A stretch of DNA of 64,000 bases. It comes from Platerodrilus igneus (lineage: Eukaryota; Arthropoda; Insecta; Coleoptera; Lycidae). Shown piece after piece: positions 9,917 through 21,429 of the stretch. The stretch spans positions 1,054,001-1,118,000 of the forward strand of contig JARFIW010001452.1 in NCBI GenBank assembly GCA_036346225.1. The letters run 5' to 3'. The number at the start of each line of letters is the position of its first letter. Position 1 is the stretch's first letter. The notes beneath the pieces are model-generated. The model was not told the DNA's origin, ran no database searches, and worked only from the letters and a program-made list of their open reading frames with translations. The position numbers and the translations under genes were made by a program.

Positions 9917-10535
9917 CGTTTTGTTATAAATGCAAAACGGAAGAATATCAATTTTTTCAGCTGTGGTAGCTGTAAAAAGGAGTTGTGTAAAAAATACGGG
10001 TATGTATCAGAAACTGAAATAAGATGCTTATGCTAAGTACAAAAACATTGTTGTTTTTTTGTGAAAGTCGTGAAAAGAGTATGTTACGTGTACTAGGGTT
10101 AATAAATAAAATTATGCTATTGGAAGAAAAAGTAAGTCAACCTAGTGTTTGTACTAAAAATCGAACCATTCAACATGTGGTCTGAGAAATTCCAGGAAAT
10201 TGCAAAAATATTATAGCTTAAATGATAGATAGACAAGTACGTGCATCAAATATTATTATATTAGATTTTCAAAAATCTCTGTCTAAAATGTTTGGTGATA
10301 GAAATAACCATGATAAGGATGCAGTTAAGTAACTTCTAAAGAACCTTGACTTGGATTTGAACAGCATCAAAACCTTCAGGTTGGGAAAATTTTTTGAGGA
10401 AAGATAAGAACAATTAAAGGTTGTTTTGAAATCAAAGAAAGATGCTGTAATTGTACTTAGAAATAAAATAAATTTATCTGCCCCAAGCATTCGTCGGTTT
10501 GGTGATCAAAATAAAAAAATAATATGAATACTATT
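9917..10535 (+). pseudogene. ORF1 of the CR1/Jockey-like element, with Cys-rich finger and RRM-like region
   Basis: A Cys-x2-Cys pair at 9922-9933 is followed, after a one-base frame change, by a second cluster (SCGSCKKELCKKYG) like the PHD/RING-type finger of some insect ORF1 proteins. Further on, SNIIILDFQKSLSKMFGDR, NLDLDLNSIKTFRLGKFF and LKVVLKSKKDAVIVLRNK match the RRM-like RNA-binding part of such ORF1s, with in-frame stops between. ORF1 proteins coat element RNA in the cytoplasm. Multiple stops make it inactive. Confidence 0.6.
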
Positions 10536-10559
10536 TAATTATAAAAAAGGAACAACATG

Positions 10560-11897
10560 ACTTGCAAAATCAAGGCATTCAAACAAAAACAAATATATTA
10601 ACAACAGACCTACTATTGTCGAAAATTTTTCGTCATTTAAACAATTGACATAGCAAAAATCGCATACAATAATTATGTCAAATCCTTCAATTTCCTAGTC
10701 TGGATTTAACCAAGATAGTATGTATGTAAACATTAAAAGTTATCTCGCTTTCAAGGATGATGTATTAATAAGTATAACAAGTGACAATTAAGTTGTAATC
10801 ATTTTTAGTGAAACTTGGTTAACTAAAGGTGCTCAAGATATTAGGATACTAATAAACAATTACAATATAACTCGATGTGATAGCAGTAACTGGCGTACTG
10901 GTGGTGTTTCAACTTATATCAAAAGCAATAGTGAGTACAAAATGAAGAATACTTGGTTGCAGTCTGCCGAAGTAAGGGTGGGTAGTAATAAGTGATTATA
11001 GTTGTTCTAAACCGTTCATCAAATGCAAATCATTCCATATTTTTAAATTTTCTGGAAGATAGCTGCGAAAAATATTTTTCTAAAAGAAAGTATTTATAAT
11101 AGAAGATTTTAATACTGATATTATACTTATATTACATCTATACAAAGAAGATAAAAAATTTCTCTAACAGTTTTGGAGTAGATCAGCTTGTAAAAGATTT
11201 TACTAAAATTACAAATAGTCGTTAAACAACAGTTGATTATGTGATTACTAATTATGAAGGTGTTAGTGTTAATTTCAAGATGTACCAAAAATCACTGACC
11301 ATTCTATAAAATCAATAAACATTTTCAACTGTAAAAATAAAAGCAAACTACTACAAAATGTATTAGAACCCAATTTTTTAATTAGGAGAAATATATATGA
11401 AAAAATAAATATGCAACTTTTAATAGCAATTGAGAACTTAAATCCAGGTAGTGCACAGTAATTTTGCAAAAAATCATTACTTAATAAGTGCATTTCAGTA
11501 GTAAATAATATTGTTCAGCTTAAAACTATAATCATTAAGTCAAACCATGTTTCAGGTGATCAAATAATGAAATTATATAAAGAAAAATACCTAGCTTACA
11601 AAAATTTTGAGAATGGTGTAGCTCATAAACGAGAGCAAAAATGCAATCTCCATAAAGCAGCACGGAATAAATATGGTAATATGTAAAAACTAAAGAAAAC
11701 AGTATATTATGAAAAGAAAATTGTTGATGATCATCGTAATACGTATATGATGTGGAAATATTCGAAGCAACTTTTAGAACCTTCAAGAAATATAAATCTA
11801 AATAAAATTATCTTCTATGTACAAGACCAAATAAAAGTTTGCAGCAATTATGTTGATATTGCAGACAGTGTTAATAATTATTTTGTGAATACTAGCA
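10560..11897 (+). pseudogene. ORF2 endonuclease and linker of the CR1/Jockey-like element
   Basis: The apurinic-type endonuclease is recognisable from FSETWLTKGAQD near 10804, YNITRCDSSNW and GGVSTYIKSN near 10900. The following linker (KLYKEKYLAYKNF, then VYYEKKIVDDHRNTYMMWKY and NYFVNTSKHY) is what precedes RT in CR1/Jockey elements. The endonuclease nicks target DNA for target-primed reverse transcription. Stops and frameshifts are scattered throughout, and RT is missing. Confidence 0.65.
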
Positions 11898-12310
11898 AAC
11901 ACTATAGGTATAGCTTGTAACATATAAACTGTATATAAATTATTGATGTCTTCTTTGTGATTCATGGAATTTTGTTCTTGGTTTATATGAAATGATTCTA
12001 AGAAAAGTATTTTTTTGTAATTGCTTTCTATATCTAAAATTTTTACATTATCATAATTGACTTTGTGTTTTGTATTGTATAAATGTATAGAAAGAGCACA
12101 CGAAGTTTTTCCTAATTTTGCATCACTTTTGTGTTGTGTCCTGCGATTTCGGAGCCACTGTTTGGTTTGGCCTACGTAGGAAGCTATGCATTCACATTGA
12201 ATTTTATACACTAAATTGCTACATAAAGCTTTATTTGTTTTTTCTTTTAGTTTAGTAAAAAAGTTTCCAATGGACTTAGTATTTGAATTTATTATAGTTA
12301 CAAAAGGTTG
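11898..12310 (-). pseudogene. Penelope-like element, GIY-YIG endonuclease end
   Basis: The minus frame ending at 12211 reads YKIQCECIASYVGQTKQWLR, with the GIY-YIG-type motif (here Y-I/V-G after a Cys-rich YxIxCxC). It continues NRRTQHKSDAKLGKTSCAL and HLYNTKHKVNYDNVKIL, the usual order in Penelope endonucleases. The RT half lies outside this fragment: it is cut on one side by the BEL LTR at 12311 and on the other by the non-LTR element at 11897. The same subfamily occurs in opposite orientation at 18188-19130. Confidence 0.8.
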
Positions 12311-12729
12311 TGATTAATGGTGATTAAGGAGGTTAAGATATATGATATGCAAATTGCAATGAAGGACCAATTGCTTTTATAGCAATAACGATAATGGTGG
12401 AGCGGTTATGTAATAACAAACAAAAAACTACATCAAACTACTTAGTAAAGGGTATAAATACCTTAAGTCCTGCGCCGCTGGGCAATAGACACTTTCACGC
12501 ACAAAAGCTTTTACGGAGAACCAGAAACACGCACGAAAATGGTGTCGGTCTCGCTTTCAAAGCTCTAACACAACCGTCCTTTTCAAGGGTTCGAAGGCGA
12601 CTTGCTTCGTTAAAGGCTCGAGTACGACTGTCACTTTATGCACTGTTATTGCCGGTATATAAAATGTTTCACTCAAACTGTAGGATGCACGCACAAAGTA
12701 TTTATTGTCACAAAATACCGAATTGTTCG
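12311..12729 (-). repeat. 3' LTR of the BEL/Pao element
   Basis: It begins tgattaat and ends aattgttcg, and matches 17542-17971 almost completely, including aaaaaactacatcaaactac and the TATA-like gtataaatacc. ORFs predicted across both copies are LTR sequence, not genes. Confidence 0.85.
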
Positions 12730-12981
12730 ATGACGACGTAACATACCGCCCACCAAATTCATAGAATTTTGAAAAGAAGGAAGTAGGTTGGGTGAAGGAA
12801 ATCACATGGGATTTGACCTTGCTAGGAAAGGAGGTAACGAAAGATAGGGTGGTGCACTACAGCGAGCGATATTACCAACTATGCAAAGAATAAAAATATA
12901 TATGTAAATAAGCAAATATGTAAAAATAATATACTACTATACATGTAAAAATGTGTATATACATCTAAACATAAAATAAAA

Positions 12982-13320
12982 TTAAAATACCGGTAGCGGC
13001 GCTAGTTTGACCAAAGGTCGTTTTAGTGTGCCATGTGCCGTTTTGACTTCAGCGACACGTATAATACCGTCCGCACCGGGAAAAGTATTAATAATACGAC
13101 CAAACTTCCATTGAAGTGGAGAAAGCTGGTCGTCCTTGATGAGGACAATAGTGTCCTTTTCCGTAGTTACCTCAGCAATTGAGGTTGACAATGTTGGTTG
13201 AGGCGGCCACGAGTCACTAGGGTAGTGAAGCCATTCAGGCCCCGCCCACCATAGCGAACATGAGATAACCGCGCTTGGCATTAATCCCCGAGATGCAGGA
13301 TCAGCCGGATTATGCGAAGA
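12982..13320 (-). pseudogene. BEL/Pao pol: RNase H tail fused to integrase C-terminus (core deleted)
   Basis: The frame runs LWWAGPEWLHYPSDSWPPQP, which normally precedes the integrase. It then passes straight into DTIVLIKDDQLSPLQWKFGR and a C-terminal RVAEVKTAHGTLKRPLVKL block (DUF5641-type integrase end) to a stop at 12982. The HHCC finger and the DDE core that should lie between (some 300 residues) are missing, with the junction near 13160, in frame. A frameshift near 13300-13330 separates it from the upstream RNase H frame. It cannot integrate on its own. Confidence 0.85.
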
Positions 13321-14520
13321 TTTAATATAAAACCATCGGCTAGGTGCAATGATTCTTGAATGTGGCTAACACGGTTTGCCACAAAAGTTTTCCAACGAAA
13401 AGGTGGAGAACGTATCCAAGTGAGAGCGACCGTAGAATCACTCCACGCTGAAACATCGGAAATGTCAATCAAGCCTTGATAAGAACGAATGGTAAAAGAA
13501 AGTAAATCGGTTAATAAAACGGCGGCACATAATTCCAAACGTGGAATTGAAATGCGCTTAATTGGAGCTACTTTTGTTTTAGCGGTTACAAATTGTACAG
13601 TTATTTCTCCAGTAGTTTGATTTATGAACTGAAAATACACTACCGCTGCATACCCTACCTCGCTAGCATCGCGAAACCCATGCAAATGACAAGTAAAAGG
13701 ATCCGAAGGGGGTAAACAACGTGGTAACTTTAATGACGATAATAACGGCAACTCTTCTTGGTATTGCTGCCATTGAGACGAAATGTCTGCTGGTGGGATG
13801 TCATCCCAATTTAAACCTAACATCCACAGATGCTGGATTAGGCGTTTTGCAAAAAGTGTTAGTGGGGCTAAAAATCCTAATGGATCATATATTCTGGCAA
13901 CTTGTGAAAGTATGTTGCGCTTTGTACATATTTGGTTTAATGGTTTAACCCGAAACGAGAAAATATCTTCTGTAGGTGACCATTGAAGACCTAATATTTT
14001 ATTGATTCGTCCGAATCGAAATCGAGAGAAGTATATTGGCAAAATCTGACGGAATGCCTTCCAAAATAGAAACTGAATTAGAACTCCATTTTCGAAGTTC
14101 AAAACCAGCCAAATGTAAAAGTCGGATAAGTTGATCTTTAATTTCGCGGGCCGATTGTATAGAATCTCCACCGGCGACGAAATCATCAATATATAGATTT
14201 GACCGTATAGCGTCAGCGGCTAACGGAAACCTTTTGCCTTCGTCAATGGCTAATTGCTGAAGAGTTTTAATGCTAGATAAGGCGATGACTTAATACCGTA
14301 GGTCACTGTATTAAGCTGATATGTCTGGATGGGTTCTTCTGCGGAGAACCGCCAAACAATTAATTGAAACTTTCGATGTTCTTCGGTAACCAAAATTTGT
14401 CGATACATTTGGCGAACATCACAAGTAAAAACGAAACGATGAGTACGAAATTTCAGTAAGATTGACGAAATGTCGTTTTGGAGACTAGGTCCAGCCAATT
14501 GAGTGTCATTAAGTGACACG
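13320..14520 (-). pseudogene. BEL/Pao reverse transcriptase and RNase H region
   Basis: Segments in order: FTCDVRQMYRQILVTEEHRK (first catalytic Asp, near 14430), then YGIKSSPYLAL, a frame change near 14280, YIDDFVAGGDS (the YxDD box, 14182-14193), a second frame change near 14020, then ARIYDPLGFLAPLTLFAKRL, FRDASEVGYAAVVYF and ISIPRLELCAAVLL of the Pao RNase H region. All catalytic boxes are visible but the frame is broken at least twice, so no continuous enzyme can be made. Confidence 0.88.
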
Positions 14521-14544
14521 TTGTTTTTAGCCTTTGCAGAGGCG

Positions 14545-15683
14545 TCAAAACCACACGAATTTTAGAAGTATGACCTTCTTCTTTAAACACAGGGTGATGG
14601 GGTAAAAGTAATTATCGTTCCCAACGGGCGGAGAATCGAGTAATGCCATATGACCCGCATCAAGATAGTCCTGCATGAAATTGTTGTATTGGGCGCGTAG
14701 CTCCGGTTGAGCATGTAATTTGCGCTCCAACGAAAATAGTCTTTTTAGCCATCTCAAAGCAATTATCAAAACGGGCAAAGTATCGTTGAACGGTAACGCA
14801 ACAATAAAACGACCGCTAGGGTCACGAGAAAACGTGTTTTCAAAATCAAATCTGCCTTTTCTTCTTCTGGAGAAGTATAAGGCGTTGGATGGCAACTCTT
14901 CTATCTCCCAAAACCGCCTTAGGGTCTGGTCGATAGGATCTTCTACAGACGTAAAAATGCTTGGACAGTATCAGACTGCAAGCTTTTGTGGGACCAATAA
15001 TAGTCCAACCAAAATTGTATTTATGGCGGCAGGCTGAAGAAACTTGCCATGTATAACACCGCCATTGATGATGAACGGATAAACATCTGCTCTAGGAGCA
15101 TGTCAATGGTTCCTGGAGAGTTCCAGGTCGGGTCTGCAAAGTGCAGGCCGCATAAGTGTTCCCAATTATTAGGAACTTCAACGCTAGGTAATTTGCCAGA
15201 TATTGACGAAAGCACAAAAGTTGTGACTTCTAGAGATTTTCAGAGTCTAACATAGAGCGAATGGTGCAGCTGACGGCACCCTATTGACTGCTGAAGTTGT
15301 CTGCCCAAGTCCATAAATCGGAACTTGAGAACGTATGCGTGGAAGCCAAAGTTTGCTCACGCAATCGTCTCGAATAAAGCTAGCTTGGGAACCAGGATCT
15401 AAGAGTACCCTGATCGGTTTGTATCTACCAGAACGATCTTGAACTTCCACAACAGCAGTGGAGAGTAAGACAGTAACCCCAAGATTTGAATTCGTCTGTG
15501 AAGACAAAACATTTGCCGGAATAGGAGAGGCTGACTGCGTCCTATTGGCATTTTTATGCATGTGTGTAGCGGTCGGTTCAGCTGAACGGCTAGAAGCAGG
15601 TTGCGATTCAAAATGTAGCAAGGTATGATGCGGCTTGGCGCAAGTTCGACAGGAATTATAAGATTTGCATTGCATGGACGCAT
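14545..15683 (-). pseudogene. BEL/Pao aspartic protease and RT N-terminus
   Basis: The protease region shows VLLDPGSQASFIRDD near 15370-15410, the D-x-G active-site strand of Pao proteases. It is preceded by two Cys/His clusters (CKSYNSCRTCAKPHHTLLHF) from the end of Gag. The RT N-terminal (A17) region follows with GRFIVALPFN and LERKLHAQPELRAQYN in another frame at 14545-14895. The protease would process the Gag-Pol polyprotein. Confidence 0.8.
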
Positions 15684-16823
15684 GGTCTGTTCGTAAGCAA
15701 TTTAAACAAAGGCGTAAGCGTTTGACAATGTCGAAACGTTCCGTCGGAGTTTTCTTTAGAAACGATTGACATCTATAAATTAAGTGATTGCCTTTGCAGG
15801 AAGGACAATGGTGCGAAAATGAATTATTTGAGTCACTGGAGCTACTTGGTGTGTCCAGTGAAACTACGTTAGAAGAAACCTTGGTTTAAATTGAAACGCT
15901 GAGGATTTCTTAGGCACTGATGTGTGAGATGTATGGACAGTCGTCGAATAAGAAACAGGTGCGGTTGAAGAAAAGGTTTCCAACGCTGCACATTGTTGGG
16001 TTAAAAATATCTCAAATCCTCGAAATTAGGTATTTGCTTCGGATCCGATTGAGTTCGAAGCGTTTTCTAGTGAACGGATCAAGTTTTTCTAAAAGCAAAT
16101 CGACCAGAATAAAGTTCCAATGTTCAGTGGGAAACTTTAAGTTAGTTAGAACAGCAAGGTTCTCCGAAAACAATCAATAAGTGCCTAAGTTTCTTAGGGT
16201 CTTCTGATTTTAAAGGTAGAAAGTCTTTCATTGCTTTCCAATGCAAAGTTGCCAATAAACGCGGATTGCTAAATCTCTCACGCAAGGCGTTATAGGAAAT
16301 AATAAAATTATCCCCGAAATGGGTACAGATTTAACGATTCTTAAAGACTCCCCGGTACAACAACTGATAAGATAATTTAATTTTTCGATATTGGACAGCG
16401 ACGCGTTATTATAGACCAGGCTGTCAAATAAATCGATGAAAGATGAAAATTCAGTTACCTCATTATTAAAAATTTGGAGCTTTAACGGTAACAATTTTGA
16501 TACCGTGCTGCTTGGAGCATTTTCTGTAATTTGTGGTGCTCTTTCTTGCATCGTTTCGAGATGCAGCAGTATGCAAAAATAAGCTGAATCTACTTCCTTC
16601 CGTACAGCGTTGTAAGTTAATGATTCTGCCTCGTCACAGGAGGCCAAAGACAGCAATTAAAATTTTGTATTGAAATTTGCATAAAGGTCATGTATTCCCT
16701 TGTTTGAATAAGGAACAATGCCTTTAAAGTTGGGTCACTTTGTATAGTATTACAAAGCTCAAACATTTCTAAAATGCGTGTTTTCAGTAATTCTAGTTCT
16801 ACCTGACATTTTCTTGGAGCCAT
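15684..16823 (-). pseudogene. BEL/Pao Gag
   Basis: It starts at ATG 16823 (MAPRKCQVELELLKTRI). A frame change near 16650 leads into a DUF1759-type capsid region (LPLKLQIFNNEVTEFSSFID, NASLSNIEKLNYLISCCTG), which breaks again near 16300. Zinc-knuckle Cys residues follow towards 15700. Gag would assemble the cytoplasmic particle; frame breaks make it inactive. Confidence 0.8.
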
Positions 16824-17541
16824 TCTGACAAAGTTATTTTGAACGATCTACAATAAACTGTTGTAAAACGGTAAAGCTAAATGTGCACTGAAAATATTAA
16901 AATATTATGAGTTGTTCAAAGCACGAAAATGTAAAATAGGGTATAACCAATAAATCACGTTTTATGACTAACGGTTCGTCAAACAAAAGCGTGAATATAA
17001 GATGTACCGCTTAACAACCCGAGCGGCTTACCATCAAAAGATCACAGGAAACGTGGTTTTAACGTATTTGCCGAAAGATGCAGCTTTTACATTATATTAC
17101 TCCTGCAGATGTTCAATATTTTACCGTAAACCGCCTGAAAAGGTTTGTATTGATACTAAAACGTACAATAGCTTTTAAATACAAAGCAAACCCTTTCCTT
17201 TTCGTTTAAGAAGTATAAAGCGATTTATAGTTTTCAGGTTGCTTTGCTTTATACCGCTAAAATAAATTTAAAACTGAAAACTGACAAATTTTATGTTATG
17301 ATTTGTTTGTAATTAAAACGCTTGCTGGTTTCAATTACGGCGAAATCGCTTAATTTAATCTAAAGACAGTATAAATAATTTTACATATTTTAACCCGCTA
17401 AATATGGAGCTTGAAACACAAATTTAAAAGCTAAAATATTTACTTAATTAAAAGCTCGCTGAAATGCACAATAATATTTAATTTAGGACATGTGTATACC
17501 ACAGGACTAAGACTGGTGAATTCGGATCGACTTTGGACCAA

Positions 17542-17971
17542 TGATTGATTGGGGTTAAGGAGGTTGATATAAATGTGTGATAAAATATGCAAATTATAAT
17601 GAAGGACCAATTGCTTTTATAGCAATAACGATAATGGTGGAGCGGTTATGTAATAACAAACAAAAAACTACATCAAACTACTTAGTAAAGGGTATAAATA
17701 CCTTAAGTCCTGCGCCGCTGGGGGCAATAGACACTTTCACGCACAAAAGCTTTTACGGAGAACCAGAAACACGCACGAAAATGGTGTCGGTCTCGCTTTC
17801 AAAGCTCTAACACAACCGTCCTTTTCAAGGGTTCGAAGGCGACTTGCTTCGTTAAAGGCTCGAGTACGACTGTCACTTTATGCACTGTTATTGCCGGTAT
17901 ATAAAATGTTTCACTCAAACTGTAGGATGCACGCACAAAGTATTTATTGTCACAAAATACCGAATTGTTCA
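17542..17971 (-). repeat. 5' LTR of the BEL/Pao element
   Basis: It runs from tgattgatt to gttca (TG...CA). On the minus strand it is followed by ttggtccaaagtcgatccga, a possible primer-binding site just inside (17522-17541); the tRNA is not identified. Confidence 0.85.
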
Positions 17972-18006
17972 ATGAGTATGTTTAGTATATGTAATTATAA
18001 AAGTAA

Positions 18007-18187
18007 GTTTTGTAAATGATATCAGTATGTTTATTTTGAGGTGGAAATATGATTGTGTTAGTATGTAGTAGTTTTGATCAAAACTACATTATGATTATAG
18101 TATGTAGTAGTTTTGATCAAAACTACTACATACTAACACAATCATATTTCCACCTCAAAATAAACATACTGATATCATTTACAAAAA
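18007..18187. repeat. large imperfect hairpin (~75-bp arms) with nested palindrome gttttgatcaaaac
   Basis: The left arm 18007-18084 (tttgtaaatgatatcagtat onward) is the reverse complement of 18110-18187. The 14-bp palindrome gttttgatcaaaac occurs at 18071-18084 and again at 18110-18123, so the structure can fold in two registers. It separates the BEL 5' LTR from the plus-strand Penelope fragment. Confidence 0.85.
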
Positions 18188-19130
18188 CTTTTATATATTA
18201 CTAATCTTTCACCACTAATAATAAAATTACTAAAACAACCTTTGTAACTATAATAAAATCAAATACTTAGTCCATTGGAAACTTTTTACTAAACTAAAAG
18301 AAAAACAAATAAAGCTTTATGTAGCAATTTAGTGTATAAAATTCAATGTGAATGCAAAGCTTCCTACGTAGGCCAAACCAAACAGTGGCTCTGAAATCGC
18401 ATGACACAACACAAAAGTGATGCAAAATTAGAAAACTTCGTGTGCTCTTTCTATACATTTATACAATACAAAACACAAAGTCAATTATGATAATGTAAAA
18501 ATTTTAGATATAGAAAGCAATTAAAAAAGACTTTTCTTAGAATCATTTCATATAAACCAAGAACAAAATTCCATGAATCACAAAGAAGACATCAATAATT
18601 TACATACAGTTTACTCATACCTATACACTTTTAATCCAAAAAATATACTAACTATAATGATATTGCTTACACACAGAATTCTATTTAATTTAAGTCAAAA
18701 ATCAACCTGTTTACTACACCTGTAAAATATATGATTTTAAAATCTAACTATTTTTATGCAACCCACCATACAAAAATTTTTTTACAAATAAACCACATAC
18801 TACTATTTAAATAAAAATATAAGCAAATAGTGTATAATTTGTTGATTGATGTCATCCTTGATCCTACATTTTGTCAAATAAGTGAACTGACATTTCATTC
18901 AAAATTTAAAATTAATTTTAATTCTTAATCAGTAATATTACAAGCTTCCTTCTGTTACTTTTATTATGGGTGAATACATAAAATAATTTTATCAAGTAAT
19001 AAGTAAGTTAAACATATATTACCTGTTATATGAATTACCTATTTATATACTTTTTCATGTAGATCGATGATTAAGGTGTAAATTATCACCGAAACGTACG
19101 ATTTAATACAAATGATACACATTTAATGTT
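18188..19130 (+). pseudogene. Penelope-like element, GIY-YIG region and 3' tail
   Basis: The plus frame near 18330-18430 reads VYKIQCECKASYVGQTKQWL, then a stop, then NRMTQHKSDAKLEN: the same subfamily as 11898-12310 but inverted. The 3' tail ends with caccgaaacgtacgattta near 19090, resembling the GAAACGT-type tails of Penelope elements. The RT is missing and stops are present, so it is dead. Confidence 0.7.
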
Positions 19131-19183
19131 TTGTGTTTAATTTTATGAGCGACTTTATCCCAAGAACCAAAGAACAAAATCTT

Positions 19184-19186
<3 letters not shown>

Positions 19187-19226
<40 letters not shown>
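19187..19226. repeat. (TA)20 microsatellite at an LTR boundary
   Basis: A pure TA tract is followed by ggg and the start of the gypsy LTR at 19230. Confidence 0.95.
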
Positions 19227-19229
<3 letters not shown>

Positions 19230-19230
<1 letters not shown>

Positions 19231-19655
19231 GTCTATGTTGGTAGAAACTATGTTTCAGAGTCACCCCACTCATCATTAGATCTTTGAAGAAGACCAACAG
19301 ATGTAAGTATGATATGTGTGACTATCAAACTTTGTATTTAAAGTGGTTTATGATAATATAGGTTTCCAAATTTTCCTTTAAGCAAATTCATATAGTCACT
19401 TGCTTTATAAAAAATTTAGGTGGCGTCCTTTGTTCTGTTTCTTTCAATTCAAATATACCCACTGACCCAGTCTCATGCGACCGTGGGCCAAAAAACCCAG
19501 TTAGCTAAACGTCTTATGAGTGTTCTTTTACTATAAGCCAATTTCCATCCAAACTTTATCCTGGGCTTGATACAAGTACATAAGAATTCTCGATAAGTAA
19601 TGTTAATCTACCACAATTCATTGTGGAATAGATTGATAGAAAAATATAGATAACA
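19230..19655 (+). repeat. 5' LTR
   Basis: It begins tgtctatgttgg and ends atagataaca, and differs from 23309-23735 by scattered substitutions. It is preceded by (TA)n-ggg. Confidence 0.9.
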
Positions 19656-19656
19656 C

Positions 19657-19680
19657 TGCCGCCCAACGTCTGGGGCGTGA
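19657..19680 (+). promoter_or_regulatory. tRNA-Lys-type primer-binding site
   Basis: tgccgcccaacgtctggggc lies one base after the LTR end and resembles the complement of the insect tRNA-Lys 3' end (tggcgcccaacgtggggctc). The same motif marks the other gypsy-like LTRs near 28997, 36970, 41567 and 45453. Confidence 0.75.
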
Positions 19681-19969
19681 TCGAATTTTGGTTGGAATTA
19701 TATAATACTGGCATTCAGAACGTAGGTGACATTTTGGTTGTCTCAATTTACTTGTTCAATAGTGATTCCCTCATTTGATTTAAAGATTTTATGTCCTACT
19801 GATTTATGTAACGTTTAAATTTAATGAAGTTAAGTGTCTTCAATAGTAATTTTTGGTAGCATTTTTTTTCAATCTTGAATATTATTTTATTCGATTCAGT
19901 TAGTGATTGACTCTTGTTGAGTGAGAGCTTATATTTACAAAATAATTTTAGAGTTTATAAATTTTTATA

Positions 19970-20645
19970 ATGGCAGAGAGATATCAGATAGTACATTTAC
20001 TTAAGGACGAGTTAGATTATGAATTTAATATTAGGGGTATAGAAAACACTAGACCAGTAGCTGACAAAAAAAAAATATTACCTCGACTATTAGCCAAAGA
20101 ATCTGTTAAACCAGGATGTTTGATTGACCTGTCAGGATATCTAGTAGATTTTCATATAGAAAAACAAGAAATTGAATCCAGTATCGAGTCGATAAAAAAT
20201 GTCTTAACGGAATACCAGGATGAACCTTCAGACTCCATTTTTAAAAGGATACAGTCTAGGTTAATACACATTTTAGGTCGTATTATACGTATAAAACTTC
20301 CCAAAGAGAAGTCAGGGGAAGTGATGTTGTTCGGGAGTGAAACCCTAGCTGCAGTTCTTGTGGTGAAGGCGGATCTCCATGAAAGGGCAAACAATGATTT
20401 GGTGACGGATCGGAGTGATATGGGTAATATCTCAAATGTCCCTACTGGCCTACCTGTCCCTTCTGTTACATATTTTACTCAGTCAGTCCCAATTGGTTCT
20501 TGGGCAATAAAATATTCTGGAGACCCTAAACTACTATACCAATTCCTAGAAGAATCTTTTGTTTTAGTTGTGGTCACAAAGGAGTGACGCGCTTTGCTTG
20601 TCCAGCTTGTACAAAAAACTAATAAAGAGGCGAAAGCTACGTAGC
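19970..20645 (+). pseudogene. gypsy Gag, internally deleted
   Basis: It starts at ATG 19970 with YQIVHLLKDELDYEFNIRGI, the N-terminal motif of a Gag type common in insect gypsy elements (compare the nested element at 35380-36485). The capsid start VPIGSWAIKYSGDPK is followed by a jump of frame into a Cys-rich end (CFSCGHKGVTRFACPAC, 20561-20610). Most of the capsid domain between is missing. Confidence 0.75.
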
Positions 20646-21035
20646 CGACTTCATGCTTCTAGTCGAAAGGCTTACCGATTTGTCAAGTAATAAAATTCGA
20701 TTATTAGATAAAGATGAGTGGTCCGAATGGCTCCTCATTGGCAAAAATTTTTGTAGGAAAAAAGTTTCACCTAATACTAGTGCTTTATTTGAGAAAGATC
20801 TTATGACAATCGTTTTTATATATTAGTGAAATTGCTTAATTGATAGCATATTCTTTCGTATTATGAGATTACTACAAAGTGTGTACTAAATATAATGTTT
20901 TGGTAAATTGGGTAAATTGGTTAGTGCTGTCGTCATATCGTTTGAAGATTGCTCTTGTGTATAGGCACGTTTTGTTTGGATAGCAATTTTTTTTTAGGTA
21001 TATCCGCATTGCAACGCAACATGTTTGATTCTATT

Positions 21036-21260
21036 TAGTCTAAGCGAGACTTGTTGTCGTGGTTGGTCGCTCAGCAGTATGTTAGTCTAGACGAGACTCA
21101 TGAAGAGTTGGTCACTCAGCATTACATAAGTCTAGACGAGACTCGTGGTAAGTTTGTCGCTTTAGCAGTTTTGGTATCATTATTTGAGGATAGTTATGAT
21201 ATAATCTTTTGTTTATTAGTCTAGGTGAGGCTCATAGAGGAGCTTGTCATTCTAGCAAAT
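21036..21260 (+). repeat. imperfect tandem repeat around 'tagtctagacgagactc'
   Basis: The word occurs at about 21036, 21083, 21130 and 21216, the first three spaced about 47 bases apart, each followed by a ggtcgctcagca-like tail. It occupies the place where pol should lie in the gypsy element. Confidence 0.7.
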
Positions 21261-21429
21261 TTATGCGTTGTGAAGCATTTTAGTTGTTTCGACAGTTCAG
21301 TTTGGAGTAGAGTGGGAGTGTACCTGGACACTGATATTTTTTTGCTGGCTATCGTTATGATTAGTTTTTATAAATGAATTGTTTAGTACACGAAACCGAT
21401 TAGTGGCAAATTCTATGATACAGATTGTG

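Larger units (their letters stand above)
9870..11897 (+). mobile_element. CR1/Jockey-like non-LTR retrotransposon, 5' two thirds
   Basis: An ORF1-like region (9917-10535) is followed by the endonuclease and linker of ORF2 (10560-11897) in the same orientation. The element stops abruptly at about 11897 where a Penelope fragment begins, so the reverse transcriptase is absent here. A related RT fragment lies at 23745-24490, but it is separated by two LTR elements and need not be the same copy. Confidence 0.65.
12311..17971 (-). mobile_element. BEL/Pao LTR retrotransposon with two LTRs
   Basis: Two about 420-430 bp direct repeats (12311-12729 and 17542-17971) enclose a minus-strand gag-pro-RT-RNaseH-integrase order characteristic of BEL/Pao. 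Gag starts near 16823. The integrase core is deleted and several frameshifts interrupt pol. No matching 5-bp duplication is seen at the outer edges (ggttg left, atgag right), so one border has probably been rearranged after insertion. Confidence 0.9.

Noticed and set aside
12394..12805. 115-aa and 82-aa ORFs
   Set aside because: They lie in LTR sequence and recur at 17577-17810; not genes.
21036..21260. CRISPR-like array
   Set aside because: Units are imperfect, unevenly spaced and lie inside a eukaryotic LTR element.
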